This document shows, one piece after another, positions 40,302-49,702 of a stretch of 64,000 nt of DNA. The translations under genes were made by a program, and so were the position numbers. The stretch comes from Actinopolymorpha sp. NPDC004070 (GTDB taxonomy: Bacteria > Actinomycetota > Actinomycetes > Propionibacteriales > Actinopolymorphaceae): NCBI RefSeq assembly GCF_040610475.1, contig NZ_JBEXMJ010000010.1:186001-250000 (forward strand), in the 5' to 3' direction. How positions within the stretch are numbered: the stretch's first letter is position 1; every line of letters begins with the position of its first letter. The notes beneath the pieces are model-generated. The model saw only the letters and a program-made list of their open reading frames with translations, was not told the DNA's origin and did no database searches.

Positions 40302-41067
40302 GTTCCGCGTCGACGTGCTGCCGCTCGGCCGGGGCGACGTCCCGGGACCGGAGCTGTTCTGGATGAGCGGCTGGGACGAGTGGCACACGTTGTTGTTCCA
40401 GTCGGTCCTGCTGCGCGGCGACGGCGTCGTCGCCCTGGTCAACACCGGTCCGGCGCGCGACCTCGAACCCATGAACGCCCACTGGGAGAAGGTGCTCGGC
40501 GCGCGTGCCCGGATGCGACGTGAGCCGGGTGAGTTCGTCGTCGACCAACTGGCACGCTTCGGCCTCACTCCGGAGGACGTCACCCACGTCGTGCTCACGC
40601 CGTTGCAGCTCTACACGGTGAGCAACGTCGCGTTGTTCACCAACGCGACGATCTGCGTCGCCGAACGCGGCTGGGTGCACTTCCACACCACGCACGCGCA
40701 CCCGCACGACAACCGGGCGACGTCGCTGCCCGACGACGTGCTCGTCCACCTGGTCACCGAGGCCTGGCCGCGGGTGCGGCTGCTCGCCGACGAGGACGAA
40801 CTCGCGCCCGGCCTGCGCACGTGGTGGAGCGGCGTCCACCACCGCGCGTCCGTCGTGGTGGAGGCGGACACCTCACGTGGCGTGGTGGCGATCTCGGACA
40901 GCTTCTTCGTGCTGGACAACGTGGAGAAGAACATCCCGATCGGGATCAACGAGAACATGTACGAGGCGATCGCCGCCTATGAGCGGGTACGCCGCACCGC
41001 CGACGTGATCGTCCCGCTGTACGACCCGGGCAACCTGGAACGCTTCCCCGACGGGAGGGTGGCATGA
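40294..41067 (+). CDS. MBL-fold protein lacking the zinc motif; candidate for the lactone step
   Basis: 257 aa. Overall layout is that of an AHL-lactonase-like metallo-beta-lactamase (LLRGDGVVALVNTGP, PEDVTHVVLT, then SGVHHRASVVVEADTSRGVVAISDS). The metal motif HxHxDH is replaced: residues 102-108 read TPLQLYT, so four ligands are gone, although some later His and Asp residues remain. It overlaps the IclR gene and its stop overlaps the next start, so it is co-translated with L-rhamnose dehydrogenase. By position it could be the L-rhamnonolactonase, a regulator or a dead paralogue; I cannot decide. Confidence 0.7.
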   Translation: MSEFRVDVLPLGRGDVPGPELFWMSGWDEWHTLLFQSVLLRGDGVVALVNTGPARDLEPMNAHWEKVLGARARMRREPGEFVVDQLARFGLTPEDVTHVVLTPLQLYTVSNVALFTNATICVAERGWVHFHTTHAHPHDNRATSLPDDVLVHLVTEAWPRVRLLADEDELAPGLRTWWSGVHHRASVVVEADTSRGVVAISDSFFVLDNVEKNIPIGINENMYEAIAAYERVRRTADVIVPLYDPGNLERFPDGRVA

Positions 41068-41870
41068 GCGCCGATGTGGGCGGCGTGAGCGGCATCGGTG
41101 GTGTGGGCGGCGGCACGGGCCGGACGGTGCTGGTGACCGGCGCGGCGCGCGGCATCGGCCGGGCGACCGCGGCGAGGTTCGGCCGCGAGGGTGCCCGGGT
41201 GGTGGTCAACCACCCGCCGGGCGAACGCGAGTACGCCGAGCAGACCGGTGCGCTGGTCCGCGAGGAGGGCGGGACACCCCTGCTGGTGGAGGCCGACGTC
41301 GCCGACCCGGCCGCCGTGACGGTGATGGCCGAGACCGTGCACGCCGCATGGGGCCCGCTGGACGTGCTGGTCAACAACGCCGGCATCTGCCCGTTCGCCG
41401 ACTTCTTCGACATCGACGTGGAGCTGTGGGACCGCGTGCAGCACGTCAACCTGCGCGGGGCGTTCCTGGTGACGCAGGCATTCACCAGGGCCATGGTGGA
41501 GGCCGGGCGCGGCGGCCGGGTTCTGTCGGTGTCGTCCATCTCGGCCTGGGTCGGCGGCTCCCAGCAGGTGCACTACTGCACGACGAAGGCCGGGATCAGC
41601 TCGCTGATGAAGAGCCTCGCGATCGTGCTCGGCCCGCACGGCATCACCTGCAACGCCGTACTCCCCGGCGCGATCGCCACCGACATCAACAGGGCCGACT
41701 GGACCGACCAGGCGAAGGTCGACTACTTCCGCTCGCGCATCCCCGCCGGCCGGATGGGCGAGCCGGCCGACGTCGCCGGAGTGCTGTGGCTGCTGTCCCA
41801 GCCGGAGTCGGCGTACATGAACGGTTCCGACGTGCTCGTGGACGGCGGTATGTTCGTCAACCTGCAGTAG
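41064..41870 (+). CDS. L-rhamnose 1-dehydrogenase (SDR family)
   Basis: 268 aa. Oxidises L-rhamnose to L-rhamnono-1,4-lactone with NAD(P)+, first step of the non-phosphorylative pathway. Classical SDR motifs: VTGAARGIGRA, LVNNAGICPF, SVSSISAWVGG, YCTTKAG (catalytic Tyr/Lys) and VLPGAIATDIN. NAGICPF, the ATDIN segment and the terminal DVLVDGGMFVNLQ closely resemble characterised bacterial L-rhamnose dehydrogenases. The first 15 residues are a Gly/Val-rich lead. It starts inside the end of the MBL-like gene. Confidence 0.85.
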   Translation: MSADVGGVSGIGGVGGGTGRTVLVTGAARGIGRATAARFGREGARVVVNHPPGEREYAEQTGALVREEGGTPLLVEADVADPAAVTVMAETVHAAWGPLDVLVNNAGICPFADFFDIDVELWDRVQHVNLRGAFLVTQAFTRAMVEAGRGGRVLSVSSISAWVGGSQQVHYCTTKAGISSLMKSLAIVLGPHGITCNAVLPGAIATDINRADWTDQAKVDYFRSRIPAGRMGEPADVAGVLWLLSQPESAYMNGSDVLVDGGMFVNLQ

Positions 41871-41902
41871 ACACGGCGAGATCGGCAGGCGGGGAGGCGG
41901 GC

Positions 41903-42904
41903 GTGGGCGACACCAGCGGCATCGGCGGCACCAGCGACAGCAGCAACACCGCGAGCGACATCGTGGTCGAGGAGGCGTCGGCACAGGACGAGAAGCGGTG
42001 GCACGAAGGGTGGCTGGACCGCCGCGGCGAGCAGTGGCGCCGGCACGGCCTGGCCGACGATGACGTCGCGGGCCACCTGAAGCGCCTGGACCGGATGCGG
42101 GCCGATGCCGCACTGCGCCCGGTGTGGACGCTCCGCTCGGGTGAGGACGGCGTGGTGGGATACGTGGCCGCGTCGAGTCCCGCGGCCCCGACCGGCCGAC
42201 GGGTGATCGTCGACGACATCTGGGTACGCCCGGACCAGCGCGGACGCGGGGTCGGCGGCGCGGCCCGCGCACACGTCGAGAACTGGGCCAGGGCCAACGA
42301 CCTGCCGCGGGTGGCGGCCACCATCGACCCGAACGACCCGGCGCAGGCGGGGTTGTTCGGGTCGTACACGACCTCCTCCCAGCGCATGCAACGAACGCTG
42401 GCAGAGCTGCCCGAACTCCCCGCGGGCCTGGTCGGCCGGCAGATGACCGAGGCAGAGTTTCCGGCCTGGCGGGAGGGGTCCGTCGCGGGCTACGCCGAGG
42501 AGATCGCGGTCGCCCGGGCGCTGTCGCCGGAGGAGGCGCTGCGTCAGGCCGACGCGGAGTTCGACGAGCTGCTGCCGGACGGCCTGGCCACTGCCCAGCA
42601 CAGCGTGTGGGTGCTGGAGACCGGCGACGAACCGGCCGGATCGACGTACTCCGCGGAGATCTGGCTGCGGCACCACCTGGAGGCCGGCCGTGCGTTCGTC
42701 TTCGGCGTCTCGGTCGTACCCGAACGCCGTGGCCGCGGCCTGGGCCGGGCGGTGATGCGGCTCGGCGAGCGGGCGGTCCTCGCGGCCGGCGACTCTGTGC
42801 TGGCACTGAACGTCTTCGGCCCGAACACCACGGCGATCAACCTCTACACCAGCCTGGGCTACCAGATCACCGATCAGTCCCGGGTGCTGGACCTGACCGC
42901 CTGA
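41903..42904 (+). CDS. Tandem GNAT N-acetyltransferase
   Basis: 333 aa with two acetyltransferase halves. Half 1 (about 20-165) has VDDIWVRPDQRGRGVGGAARAHV. Half 2 (about 175-333) has FVFGVSVVPERRGRGLGRAVMRLGE and NVFGPNTTAINLYTSLGYQ, the stronger acetyl-CoA site. Tandem GNATs of this kind include mycothiol synthase-like proteins, but the signature of MshD is not evident. GTG 41903 follows GGGGAGG. It trails the rhamnose operon by 32 bp and may be cotranscribed without being part of the pathway. Confidence 0.82.
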   Translation: MGDTSGIGGTSDSSNTASDIVVEEASAQDEKRWHEGWLDRRGEQWRRHGLADDDVAGHLKRLDRMRADAALRPVWTLRSGEDGVVGYVAASSPAAPTGRRVIVDDIWVRPDQRGRGVGGAARAHVENWARANDLPRVAATIDPNDPAQAGLFGSYTTSSQRMQRTLAELPELPAGLVGRQMTEAEFPAWREGSVAGYAEEIAVARALSPEEALRQADAEFDELLPDGLATAQHSVWVLETGDEPAGSTYSAEIWLRHHLEAGRAFVFGVSVVPERRGRGLGRAVMRLGERAVLAAGDSVLALNVFGPNTTAINLYTSLGYQITDQSRVLDLTA

Positions 42905-42918
42905 AGGCACGCAGAGAC

Positions 42919-43371
42919 TCAGGCCACGCAGAACTCGTTGTCCTCGGGGTCGGCGAGGACGATCCAGCGGGACCCGCCCTCCTCGTGGCCCTCGCCCAGC
43001 CGGCTCGCGCCGAGGCCGCACAGGCGCTCGGCCTCCGCGTCCACCCTGTCGGCCCCGACGTGCAGGTCGAGGTGCAGGCGGTTCTTTGCCTGCTTGGGTT
43101 CGGGAACGGTCTGGAAGAGGATCCGGCCGCCCTGCCCGACCCCGGTCTCGGCGTTGACCGGGTGCTCGGGGTCGCGGATCCCGGCCGCGGTCCGCCAGGC
43201 CTTCCGCCCGTCCACCTCGACCAGATGGTCGCGGATCGGCGCGCCTTCGGCCAGCAGCGACTCGATCAGCGGCGAGTGGTCCTCGACCACATAGTCCAGC
43301 GCCTGCGCCCAGAAGCGCGCCAGCAGGTGGGGGTCGGAGCAGTCGATGCACACCTTGTATCTCACGGCCAT
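42919..43371 (-). CDS. VOC / glyoxalase-like domain protein
   Basis: 150 aa, two beta-alpha-beta-beta-beta modules typical of vicinal-oxygen-chelate proteins: YKVCIDCSDPHLLARFWAQAL, then NRLHLDLHVGADRVDAEAERL and WIVLADPEDNEFCVA. This subgroup is common in actinobacteria and uncharacterised. TAGGGT (reverse complement of 43378-43383) lies 6 nt before ATG 43371. It converges with the GNAT gene, 14 bp apart. Confidence 0.82.
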   Translation of the reverse strand: MAVRYKVCIDCSDPHLLARFWAQALDYVVEDHSPLIESLLAEGAPIRDHLVEVDGRKAWRTAAGIRDPEHPVNAETGVGQGGRILFQTVPEPKQAKNRLHLDLHVGADRVDAEAERLCGLGASRLGEGHEEGGSRWIVLADPEDNEFCVA

Positions 43372-43430
43372 GCGCCGACCCTAGGACCCACCACCGACAG
43401 CCGTGGGCGTCCCGCGGACGCCCACGGACG

Positions 43431-45803
43431 TCACGCGGGGAGCAACCGGATCCGGGCCGTGGCGGACCGCTCCACCGCCGCGCGGCTGTACAGCAGTGGG
43501 ACGTACTCCCCGTTCCGCCACCGCTCGGCGAGGTCGCGGTAGTGCGGGCTGCGCGGGTCCCCGGACTGGCCCGGGGTGTTGACGAACACCGAGTTGTCCC
43601 ACTCCCCGACGTCGACCACCACCCGGGCCGAGGCGCCGATGGTCTGTACGAAGTCGCCGGGGAGGTACGGCGCGGCGTTCAGGGTGCTCGCCGAACCACC
43701 GGCCGGGAACGGTCCCACGTCCAGTGCCGGATCCAGGAAGCCCAGCGGGTGCGGCTGGTGGTTGCGGTGCAGTGCACCCCAGCTCCAACCACGCGGGTCC
43801 GGTCCCAGCAGTTCCTCCACGTCGGCGACCGCCGCGCGCAGGGTGGTGAGGAGCAGGTCGTCCCGGCGCCGCTCGGTGTCCCCGTCCTCGTCCCCGTTCC
43901 CCTTGCCGGCCCAGACCGTGGCCGGGTCGGACAGGGCGGACCGTACGGCGGCCTGGTCGAAGGTGGGCAGCAGAGGTGGTACGCCGGGCGGCAGCACCGC
44001 CTCGGCGAAGCCCGGCAGCAGATGCCGGGAGAACCAGACCTGGTACAACGCCGCCGCGGCGGACTCCGGCGCCTCCACACCGTCCCAGTCGCGCAGCATC
44101 CCCAGCGCCGTCGCCAGCCGCCGGTCGCCGTTCGGGCGCAGCCCGGCCACCAGTGCCAGCACCTGCCGGGTGCCGACCGAACGACGGTCGTTCTGCAGCC
44201 GCATCGAGTCCTCGAGCCGGTGCGGTTCGGGCCGGTCGAGCACCTCGGTGATCCGCTGCTGCCGGGCCGGGTCGGACCATTCGTACGACAGTTGCCGGTC
44301 GGCCGGGAAGTCCGGCGGCAGGTTGTACTCGTTTGCCGTGGCCACGTACCCGGCGGCCGGGTCGGCGAGACCGGGCAGCTCCTCCGGAGTGTGAAAGCCG
44401 GTCCACTCGTAGCGCCCGTCGCCGGGCACCGGCAACAGGCCGTCCCACCCGGTCCGCCGCGGCGCCAGACCGGCGGCCTGCCAGCCGACGTGACCGGAGG
44501 TGTCGGCGAAGACGTGGTTCTCCCCCGGCCCGCCCCAGGCGCGCAGCGCGGCACGGAACTCCTCGCCGTCACGTGCGCGCAGGTACTCCAGGCTGCCCAG
44601 GTAGGCAGCGGTACCCGGCTCGGACCAGGTGGACCGCACGGCGTACGCACGCAGGCGTCCCGCGTCCACGTGGATCACCGGGCCGTGCCGGGTGAAGGCA
44701 AGTTCGAGTTGACACTGCTCCGCGTCGCGCACGGGCACGGTCTCGCGTTCGGTCCGCATCGGCTCCCAGCCGTCGCCGTAGCGGTAACGCGTCGGGTCGT
44801 CCGGGTCCAGGTCGTAGACGTACAGGTCGACGGTGTCGATCGGGAAGATCGTGTAGCCGAACGCCACCTGGCCGTTGTGCCCGAGCGTCACCCCGGGCAC
44901 CGCCGGTTCGCCCGCGCCGATCACGTCCAGGCCGGGCGCGGACAGGTGCGCGAAGTACCGCAGTGACGGCGTGGCGAAGGGCCTGTGCGGATCGCTGGCG
45001 AGGATGGGCCGCCCGGTCGCCGTGCGGGATCCGGCCACCACCCAGTTGTTGCTGCCACCGTCGAGGTCCCCGCTTGCCGCGGCTCTCCCGGCCGCGGCGG
45101 GGTTGTCGGCGGGGAGTTCGGTGCTGAGGGGTACACGCGGGTCACCGGTGAACACCACCGGTGTGGTGGCGAGCTCCCAGACCCGCAGCACGTCGTCGGG
45201 CAGGTCCAGGTCCAGCCCGTCGGCAAGGTGGGGTTGACGGTGCGGCCGCAGCGACTGGCGTACGAGGTCGGACTCCCAGCCGCCCGCGTGGGTGACCCGG
45301 GCCCGGGCCACCTCCTGCAGCAGGTTGTACGCCGTGCCGTGGCTGCGGATCCGTACGACGTCCTCAGGGCTCCAGCGCGCCGGCCGGTAGTCCAGCATCC
45401 CGAACTCCGGCGGCAGCGCCTCGGGGTGGTGTTCCAGCCAGTCCAGGTAGGCGTTCACACCCTCCACGAACCGGCTGACGGTCGACCGCGCATCCGTGCC
45501 GTACGACGCCCACTCGGCGTCCAGGTCACCGCGATAAAGGAACAGCCGGGCCGCCCGGTCGCGCTCGAGGTGGTCCGGCCCGAACACCTCGGCCAGCCGG
45601 CCCAGCCCCCGCCGGCGCCACAGGTCGATCTGGAACAGCCGGTCCCGGGCGGCGTTGAACCCCTGGGCGAAGAACACGTCGCCGGCGTTCTCGGCGTAGA
45701 TGTGCGGAACTCCCCAGGTGTCGACGACGATCTCCACCGGTGCGGACAGCCCGGGCACCGCCTCGATCCGTTGCTCTTCGCAGGTCTCGCTGAGGTTGCT
45801 CAC
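43431..45803 (-). CDS. Penicillin acylase family Ntn-hydrolase
   Basis: 790 aa precursor that self-cleaves to alpha and beta chains and hydrolyses amides such as beta-lactams, acyl-homoserine lactones or lipopeptides. EIVVDTWGVPHIYAENAGDVF begins the alpha chain. The beta-chain N-terminal nucleophile is Ser251 in DGGSNNWVVAG; later come GHNGQVAFGYT, ADTSGHVGWQAAG and NEYNLP. No signal peptide is visible, unlike exported acylases, so it may act in the cytoplasm. GTG 45803 has GACAAT 7 nt upstream. It diverges from the archease gene. Confidence 0.9.
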   Translation of the reverse strand: MSNLSETCEEQRIEAVPGLSAPVEIVVDTWGVPHIYAENAGDVFFAQGFNAARDRLFQIDLWRRRGLGRLAEVFGPDHLERDRAARLFLYRGDLDAEWASYGTDARSTVSRFVEGVNAYLDWLEHHPEALPPEFGMLDYRPARWSPEDVVRIRSHGTAYNLLQEVARARVTHAGGWESDLVRQSLRPHRQPHLADGLDLDLPDDVLRVWELATTPVVFTGDPRVPLSTELPADNPAAAGRAAASGDLDGGSNNWVVAGSRTATGRPILASDPHRPFATPSLRYFAHLSAPGLDVIGAGEPAVPGVTLGHNGQVAFGYTIFPIDTVDLYVYDLDPDDPTRYRYGDGWEPMRTERETVPVRDAEQCQLELAFTRHGPVIHVDAGRLRAYAVRSTWSEPGTAAYLGSLEYLRARDGEEFRAALRAWGGPGENHVFADTSGHVGWQAAGLAPRRTGWDGLLPVPGDGRYEWTGFHTPEELPGLADPAAGYVATANEYNLPPDFPADRQLSYEWSDPARQQRITEVLDRPEPHRLEDSMRLQNDRRSVGTRQVLALVAGLRPNGDRRLATALGMLRDWDGVEAPESAAAALYQVWFSRHLLPGFAEAVLPPGVPPLLPTFDQAAVRSALSDPATVWAGKGNGDEDGDTERRRDDLLLTTLRAAVADVEELLGPDPRGWSWGALHRNHQPHPLGFLDPALDVGPFPAGGSASTLNAAPYLPGDFVQTIGASARVVVDVGEWDNSVFVNTPGQSGDPRSPHYRDLAERWRNGEYVPLLYSRAAVERSATARIRLLPA

Positions 45804-45974
45804 GGGTCCGATTGTCCCGTCCCGGTCGAACGGGTTTCCCCGCCGCGGCGGTTCCGTCCGGAGCAGGCCGCGAAATTGCCGGCCTCGGCGTCCGCGCGGT
45901 GCACAGCGCGCAGGAAGGCGGTCGCGTAGCGTGCCCGGCGAGACGTACGAGACCGGCCGAACGGGACGGGGACG

Positions 45975-46391
45975 ATGCACCGCGGACACCGAAGCGTCCC
46001 GCACACCGCGGACGCACGGATCGAGGCCTGGGCCCCGACCCGGGAGGCCTGCGTGGCCGAGGCGGTGACCGCGATGGTGGAGACGTTCGCCGACACCTCG
46101 GCGGCCCGGCCGACCGACTCCGCGAGCTTCGAGGTCACCGCCGACACCGACGAGGACCTCCTGGTCGCGGTGCTGGACGAGGTCGTCTACCTCCTCGACA
46201 CCGCCGACGTGATCCCACTCACGACGCGGGTCGAACCCGCGCTGGAGGAGGGGTACGACGTGCACTTCGAGGTCGCCGGAACCGGTGAGGTGGAGCTGGT
46301 CGGCGCGGTCCCGAAGGCGGTCTCGCTGCACGGGCTGCGGTTCGAGCAGGGACCCGACGGCTGGTCGTGCACCGCCACCCTCGACGTCTGA
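45975..46391 (+). CDS. Archease
   Basis: 138 aa partner of RtcB that speeds guanylylation and multiple turnover of the RNA ligase. Recognised from RSVPHTADARIEAWAPTREACVAEAV, MVETFAD, DLLVAVLDEVVYLLDTADVIP and KAVSLHGLRFEQGPDGWSCTATLDV, with the metal-ligand His, Asp and C-terminal Asp. It is encoded convergent to rtcB, 36 bp apart, not in the same operon, yet adjacent. Confidence 0.9.
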   Translation: MHRGHRSVPHTADARIEAWAPTREACVAEAVTAMVETFADTSAARPTDSASFEVTADTDEDLLVAVLDEVVYLLDTADVIPLTTRVEPALEEGYDVHFEVAGTGEVELVGAVPKAVSLHGLRFEQGPDGWSCTATLDV

Positions 46392-46427
46392 GCTGACCGA
46401 ACGCGTCCGCTCCCGGACTCCGCGACC

Positions 46428-47873
46428 TCAGCCCTTGACCACCCCGACCGGCACCAGCCGGGCCACCGCCCGGGCCAGCCCGGCACCCTCGGCCGCCTCG
46501 ACCACCGCGTCGATGTCCTTGTACGCCTCCGGCATCTCCTCGGCGAGTCCGCGCCAGGACGCGCCGCGCACGGAGATCCCCCTGCTCTCCAACTGTTGGC
46601 GAAGCTCCTGCCCCCGGACGGACCGGACGGCCTGGTGCCGGCTGAGCGTGCGACCCGCGCCGTGACAGGTGGAGGCGAACGCCGGCCCGCCCGGTACGCC
46701 GGTGAGGACGTACGACGCCGTGCCCATCGACCCCGGGATCAGCACCGGCTGGCCCACGCCGGAAACCTCGCGCAGGTCCGCCGGCAGGTCGGGATGGCCG
46801 GGTGGGAGCGCGCGGGTCGCGCCCTTGCGGTGCACGCACAGGCGCCGCGACCGCCCCGCCACCGTGTGCGTCTCCACCTTGGCCAGGTTGTGGGAGATGT
46901 CGTAGACGAGATCGAGGCCGGCACCGGTGAGGCGTTCGAACACCCCGCGTGCGGCCTGGCCGAGCAACTGCCGGTTTGCCCGGGCATAGTTGGCGGCCGC
47001 CGCCATCGCCTGCAGGTAGGCGCGTCCGGGGCCGGAGTCGACGGGCACACATGCCAGCTGGCGGTCTGGCACGGTGATGCCGAAGGCCGCCATCGCCTGC
47101 TCCATCGCGCGGACGTGGTCGGTGCAGATCTGGTGGCCGAGGCCGCGCGAACCGCAGTGGATCATCACGCACACCTGGCCGGCCCGCAGCCCGTAGGCCT
47201 CCGCGGCCGCCTGGTCGCGGACCGCGTCGACGACCTGCACCTCCAGGAAATGGTTGCCCGAACCCAGACTCCCCAACTGGTGCAAGCCGCGCTTGACAGC
47301 GCGTTCGCTCAGCCCGGAAGGGTTTGCGTCGTCGACAGCGCCGAAGTCCTCGCACCTGTCAAGGTCACGTTGCACGCCGTGCCCCTGCTCGACGGCGTAC
47401 TTCGCGCCGGACGCCAGCACCTTCGCGAGCTGGCCGGCCCCGGACAGCTCCCACACCGCGCCCTTGCCCATGCCGCGTGGCGTCGACCGGCCCAGTGCGT
47501 CCAGCACCGCCTCCTTCCTCGGCGCGAAGGTCGCGAGGTCCAGGTCCGCGGCGTACAACCGAACACCGCAGGAGATGTCGAAGCCGACACCGCCCGGGGA
47601 CACCACGCCACCCTCGGCGATGTCGGTGGCGGCCACGCCGCCGATCGGGAAGCCGTAGCCCCAGTGCACGTCCGGCATGGCATACGACGCGTCCACGATC
47701 CCCGGCAGCGTCGCCACGTCCGCCACCTGCTGCAGCGCCTGGTCTCCACCCACGTCCGGCAGCAACCCGGGCGAGGCGAACACCACGCCGGGCACCCGCA
47801 TCCGCCCGGTGGCCTCGATCCGGTAGCGGTACGGCGTCTCCTGGACCAGTGCGGGTGTGCTCGCCTGGGTCAC
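46428..47873 (-). CDS. rtcB: RNA-splicing ligase RtcB
   Basis: 481 aa GTP- and Mn-dependent ligase joining RNA 2',3'-cyclic phosphate or 3'-phosphate ends to 5'-OH ends. Seen: [32 protein letters not shown] (metal Asp/Cys), [34 protein letters not shown] and the guanylylation region [12 protein letters not shown] with its His. GTG 47873 overlaps the polX stop (GTGA) and follows GGGAGA. Likely repairs cleaved RNAs after stress or toxin attack. Confidence 0.95.
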   Translation of the reverse strand: MTQASTPALVQETPYRYRIEATGRMRVPGVVFASPGLLPDVGGDQALQQVADVATLPGIVDASYAMPDVHWGYGFPIGGVAATDIAEGGVVSPGGVGFDISCGVRLYAADLDLATFAPRKEAVLDALGRSTPRGMGKGAVWELSGAGQLAKVLASGAKYAVEQGHGVQRDLDRCEDFGAVDDANPSGLSERAVKRGLHQLGSLGSGNHFLEVQVVDAVRDQAAAEAYGLRAGQVCVMIHCGSRGLGHQICTDHVRAMEQAMAAFGITVPDRQLACVPVDSGPGRAYLQAMAAAANYARANRQLLGQAARGVFERLTGAGLDLVYDISHNLAKVETHTVAGRSRRLCVHRKGATRALPPGHPDLPADLREVSGVGQPVLIPGSMGTASYVLTGVPGGPAFASTCHGAGRTLSRHQAVRSVRGQELRQQLESRGISVRGASWRGLAEEMPEAYKDIDAVVEAAEGAGLARAVARLVPVGVVKG

Positions 47874-49675
47874 GGTTTCTCCCGTCCTCTCGGTGCTGCC
47901 CGGCCTTTGCGGAGGAACGTCCGAAGCCGGCGCAGCGGCCAGGTGTTGATCACCTCGTCCGCGGTGAGCCACCCCCGCTGGGCGGTGCCCACGCCGTAGC
48001 GCAGGTAGTCCAGGTGGGCGACCGCGTGCGCGTCGGTGTCGACGGCGAACTTCACCCCGTGGCGGCGGGCGGCCAGGATGTGCTCGTCGTTCAGGTCCAG
48101 CCGGTCCGGTGAGGCGTTCACCTCCAGCGCGGTGCCGGTGTGCGCACACGCCTCGAACACCGCCTCGAGGTCCACGTCGATCGGCTGCCGGTGGCCGATC
48201 AGCCGTGCCGTCGGGTGCCCGATCACGTGGACGTGCGGGTTCTCGCAGGCCCGGACCAGCCGACGGGTGAGTTGCGCCCTGGTCTGGGTGAAGTGGGAGT
48301 GCACGGACGCGACGCAGATGTCGAACCCGGCAAGGAAGTCCGCCTGCCAGTCGACCTCGCCGTCGGGGTCGATGTTGAGTTCGGTGCCGTGCAGCAGCGT
48401 CATCGCCGGGTAGCGCCTCGCCAGGGCGTGCAGTTGCTCGCGCTGGGCGAGCATCTTCTCATCCGTCATCCGCTGCATGGAGAGGTTCGGCGCGTGGTCG
48501 GTGACCGCGTAGTAGTCGTAGCCACGCTCGGCCGCGGCCGCCACCATCTCCGCCATCGGCGCCACCCCGTCGGTGAGGTCGGTGTGGGTGTGCAGGTCAC
48601 CCCGGATGTCCTGCTCGGTCACGACGTCGGGCAGCGTGCCGTCACGCGCCGCCTCGATCTCGCCGCGGTCCTCCCGCAGGGTCGGCGGGATCCACGGCAG
48701 CCCGATCCGGGCGTGCACCTCCTTCTCCGACTTCGACACCACGAGTTCACCGGTCTCGGGAGGCCCTGAGTCCTCGGGCTCCTCGGCCGGCCGCTGCCTT
48801 CGCTGGGCCGGCGGGACGGTGAACAGTCCGTACTCGGACAGCTTGAGGTCCTGGCGTACCGCGATCTCGCGGGTGCGCACGTTGTGCGCCTTGGAACCGG
48901 TGAAGTACTGCAACGCGGCACCCCACGACTCCGGGGGCACGACGCGCAGGTCGACCTGCATTCCCGCGGTGGTGCGCACCGACGTCTTGGTGTCGCCGTG
49001 CGCGATCACCTCCGACACCAGCGGCAACTCCGTCAGCGCCTTCATCAGCGGCCGCGGCTTCGTGGACGCGGCCAGGATGTCCAGGTCGCCGACGGTCTCG
49101 CGCATCCGGCGCAGCGACCCGGCATAGGTGCAGCGCTCGCACTCCGGCAGCGCGGACAGGGCGGCGACGATCTCCTCCGCGAGCGCCATGGCCACGTCCA
49201 GGGTGACCCGGCCACCGGCCTGGCGGACCAGGGCGATGCCGTGCCGGAGGTTCTCCTCGGTCTTCGGCCCGAACCCCTTCAGGCCCTTCAGCCGCCCGGC
49301 GTCCAGCGCGTCCAGCAGGTCCTGCACACACGCGATGCCGCGTTCGTCGTACAGCATCATCGCCTTGCGCGGGCCCAGCGTGGGGATCCGCGTCAGCTCG
49401 CGCACGCCCGCCGGGATCCGCGCCCGCAGCCGCTCGACCTCCTCGATTCGGCCGGTTCGGAAGTACTCGACCACCTTCGCCGCGATCGAGTCACCGACGT
49501 TGGGAATCGCACGCAGGCCGGCGGCGTCGAGGGTGGACACGTCCTGGTGATGCCCGGCGACCGAGCGCGCGGCCTTCTCGTAGACCCGTGCCCGGTACGG
49601 TGCGCCGCCGGTGATCGCCACCAGGTCGGCGTACTCCTGCAGGAGCGCGCCCACCTGCTCGTTCGGTCGCGCCAT
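47870..49675 (-). CDS. polX: PolX-type DNA polymerase / PHP-domain exonuclease
   Basis: 601 aa. An N-terminal family X polymerase: HhH motifs ([34 protein letters not shown]), then the catalytic palm [16 protein letters not shown] and MQVDLRVV supplying three Asp. After a linker ([14 protein letters not shown]) comes a PHP nuclease domain with [42 protein letters not shown] and DTDAHA. Gap-filling and 3'-5' exonuclease in base-excision repair. TAGACT (reverse complement of 49683-49688) lies 7 nt before ATG 49675. Coupled to rtcB. Confidence 0.95.
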   Translation of the reverse strand: MARPNEQVGALLQEYADLVAITGGAPYRARVYEKAARSVAGHHQDVSTLDAAGLRAIPNVGDSIAAKVVEYFRTGRIEEVERLRARIPAGVRELTRIPTLGPRKAMMLYDERGIACVQDLLDALDAGRLKGLKGFGPKTEENLRHGIALVRQAGGRVTLDVAMALAEEIVAALSALPECERCTYAGSLRRMRETVGDLDILAASTKPRPLMKALTELPLVSEVIAHGDTKTSVRTTAGMQVDLRVVPPESWGAALQYFTGSKAHNVRTREIAVRQDLKLSEYGLFTVPPAQRRQRPAEEPEDSGPPETGELVVSKSEKEVHARIGLPWIPPTLREDRGEIEAARDGTLPDVVTEQDIRGDLHTHTDLTDGVAPMAEMVAAAAERGYDYYAVTDHAPNLSMQRMTDEKMLAQREQLHALARRYPAMTLLHGTELNIDPDGEVDWQADFLAGFDICVASVHSHFTQTRAQLTRRLVRACENPHVHVIGHPTARLIGHRQPIDVDLEAVFEACAHTGTALEVNASPDRLDLNDEHILAARRHGVKFAVDTDAHAVAHLDYLRYGVGTAQRGWLTADEVINTWPLRRLRTFLRKGRAAPRGREKP

Positions 49676-49702
49676 GGGTTCGAGTCTAGGGTCTGGCCCG
49701 CG

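Noticed and set aside
49675..49695. GGTTCGAGTC, which looks like a tRNA T-loop
   Set aside because: No acceptor stem or anticodon arm around it; it is the region between the -10 hexamer and the polX ATG.
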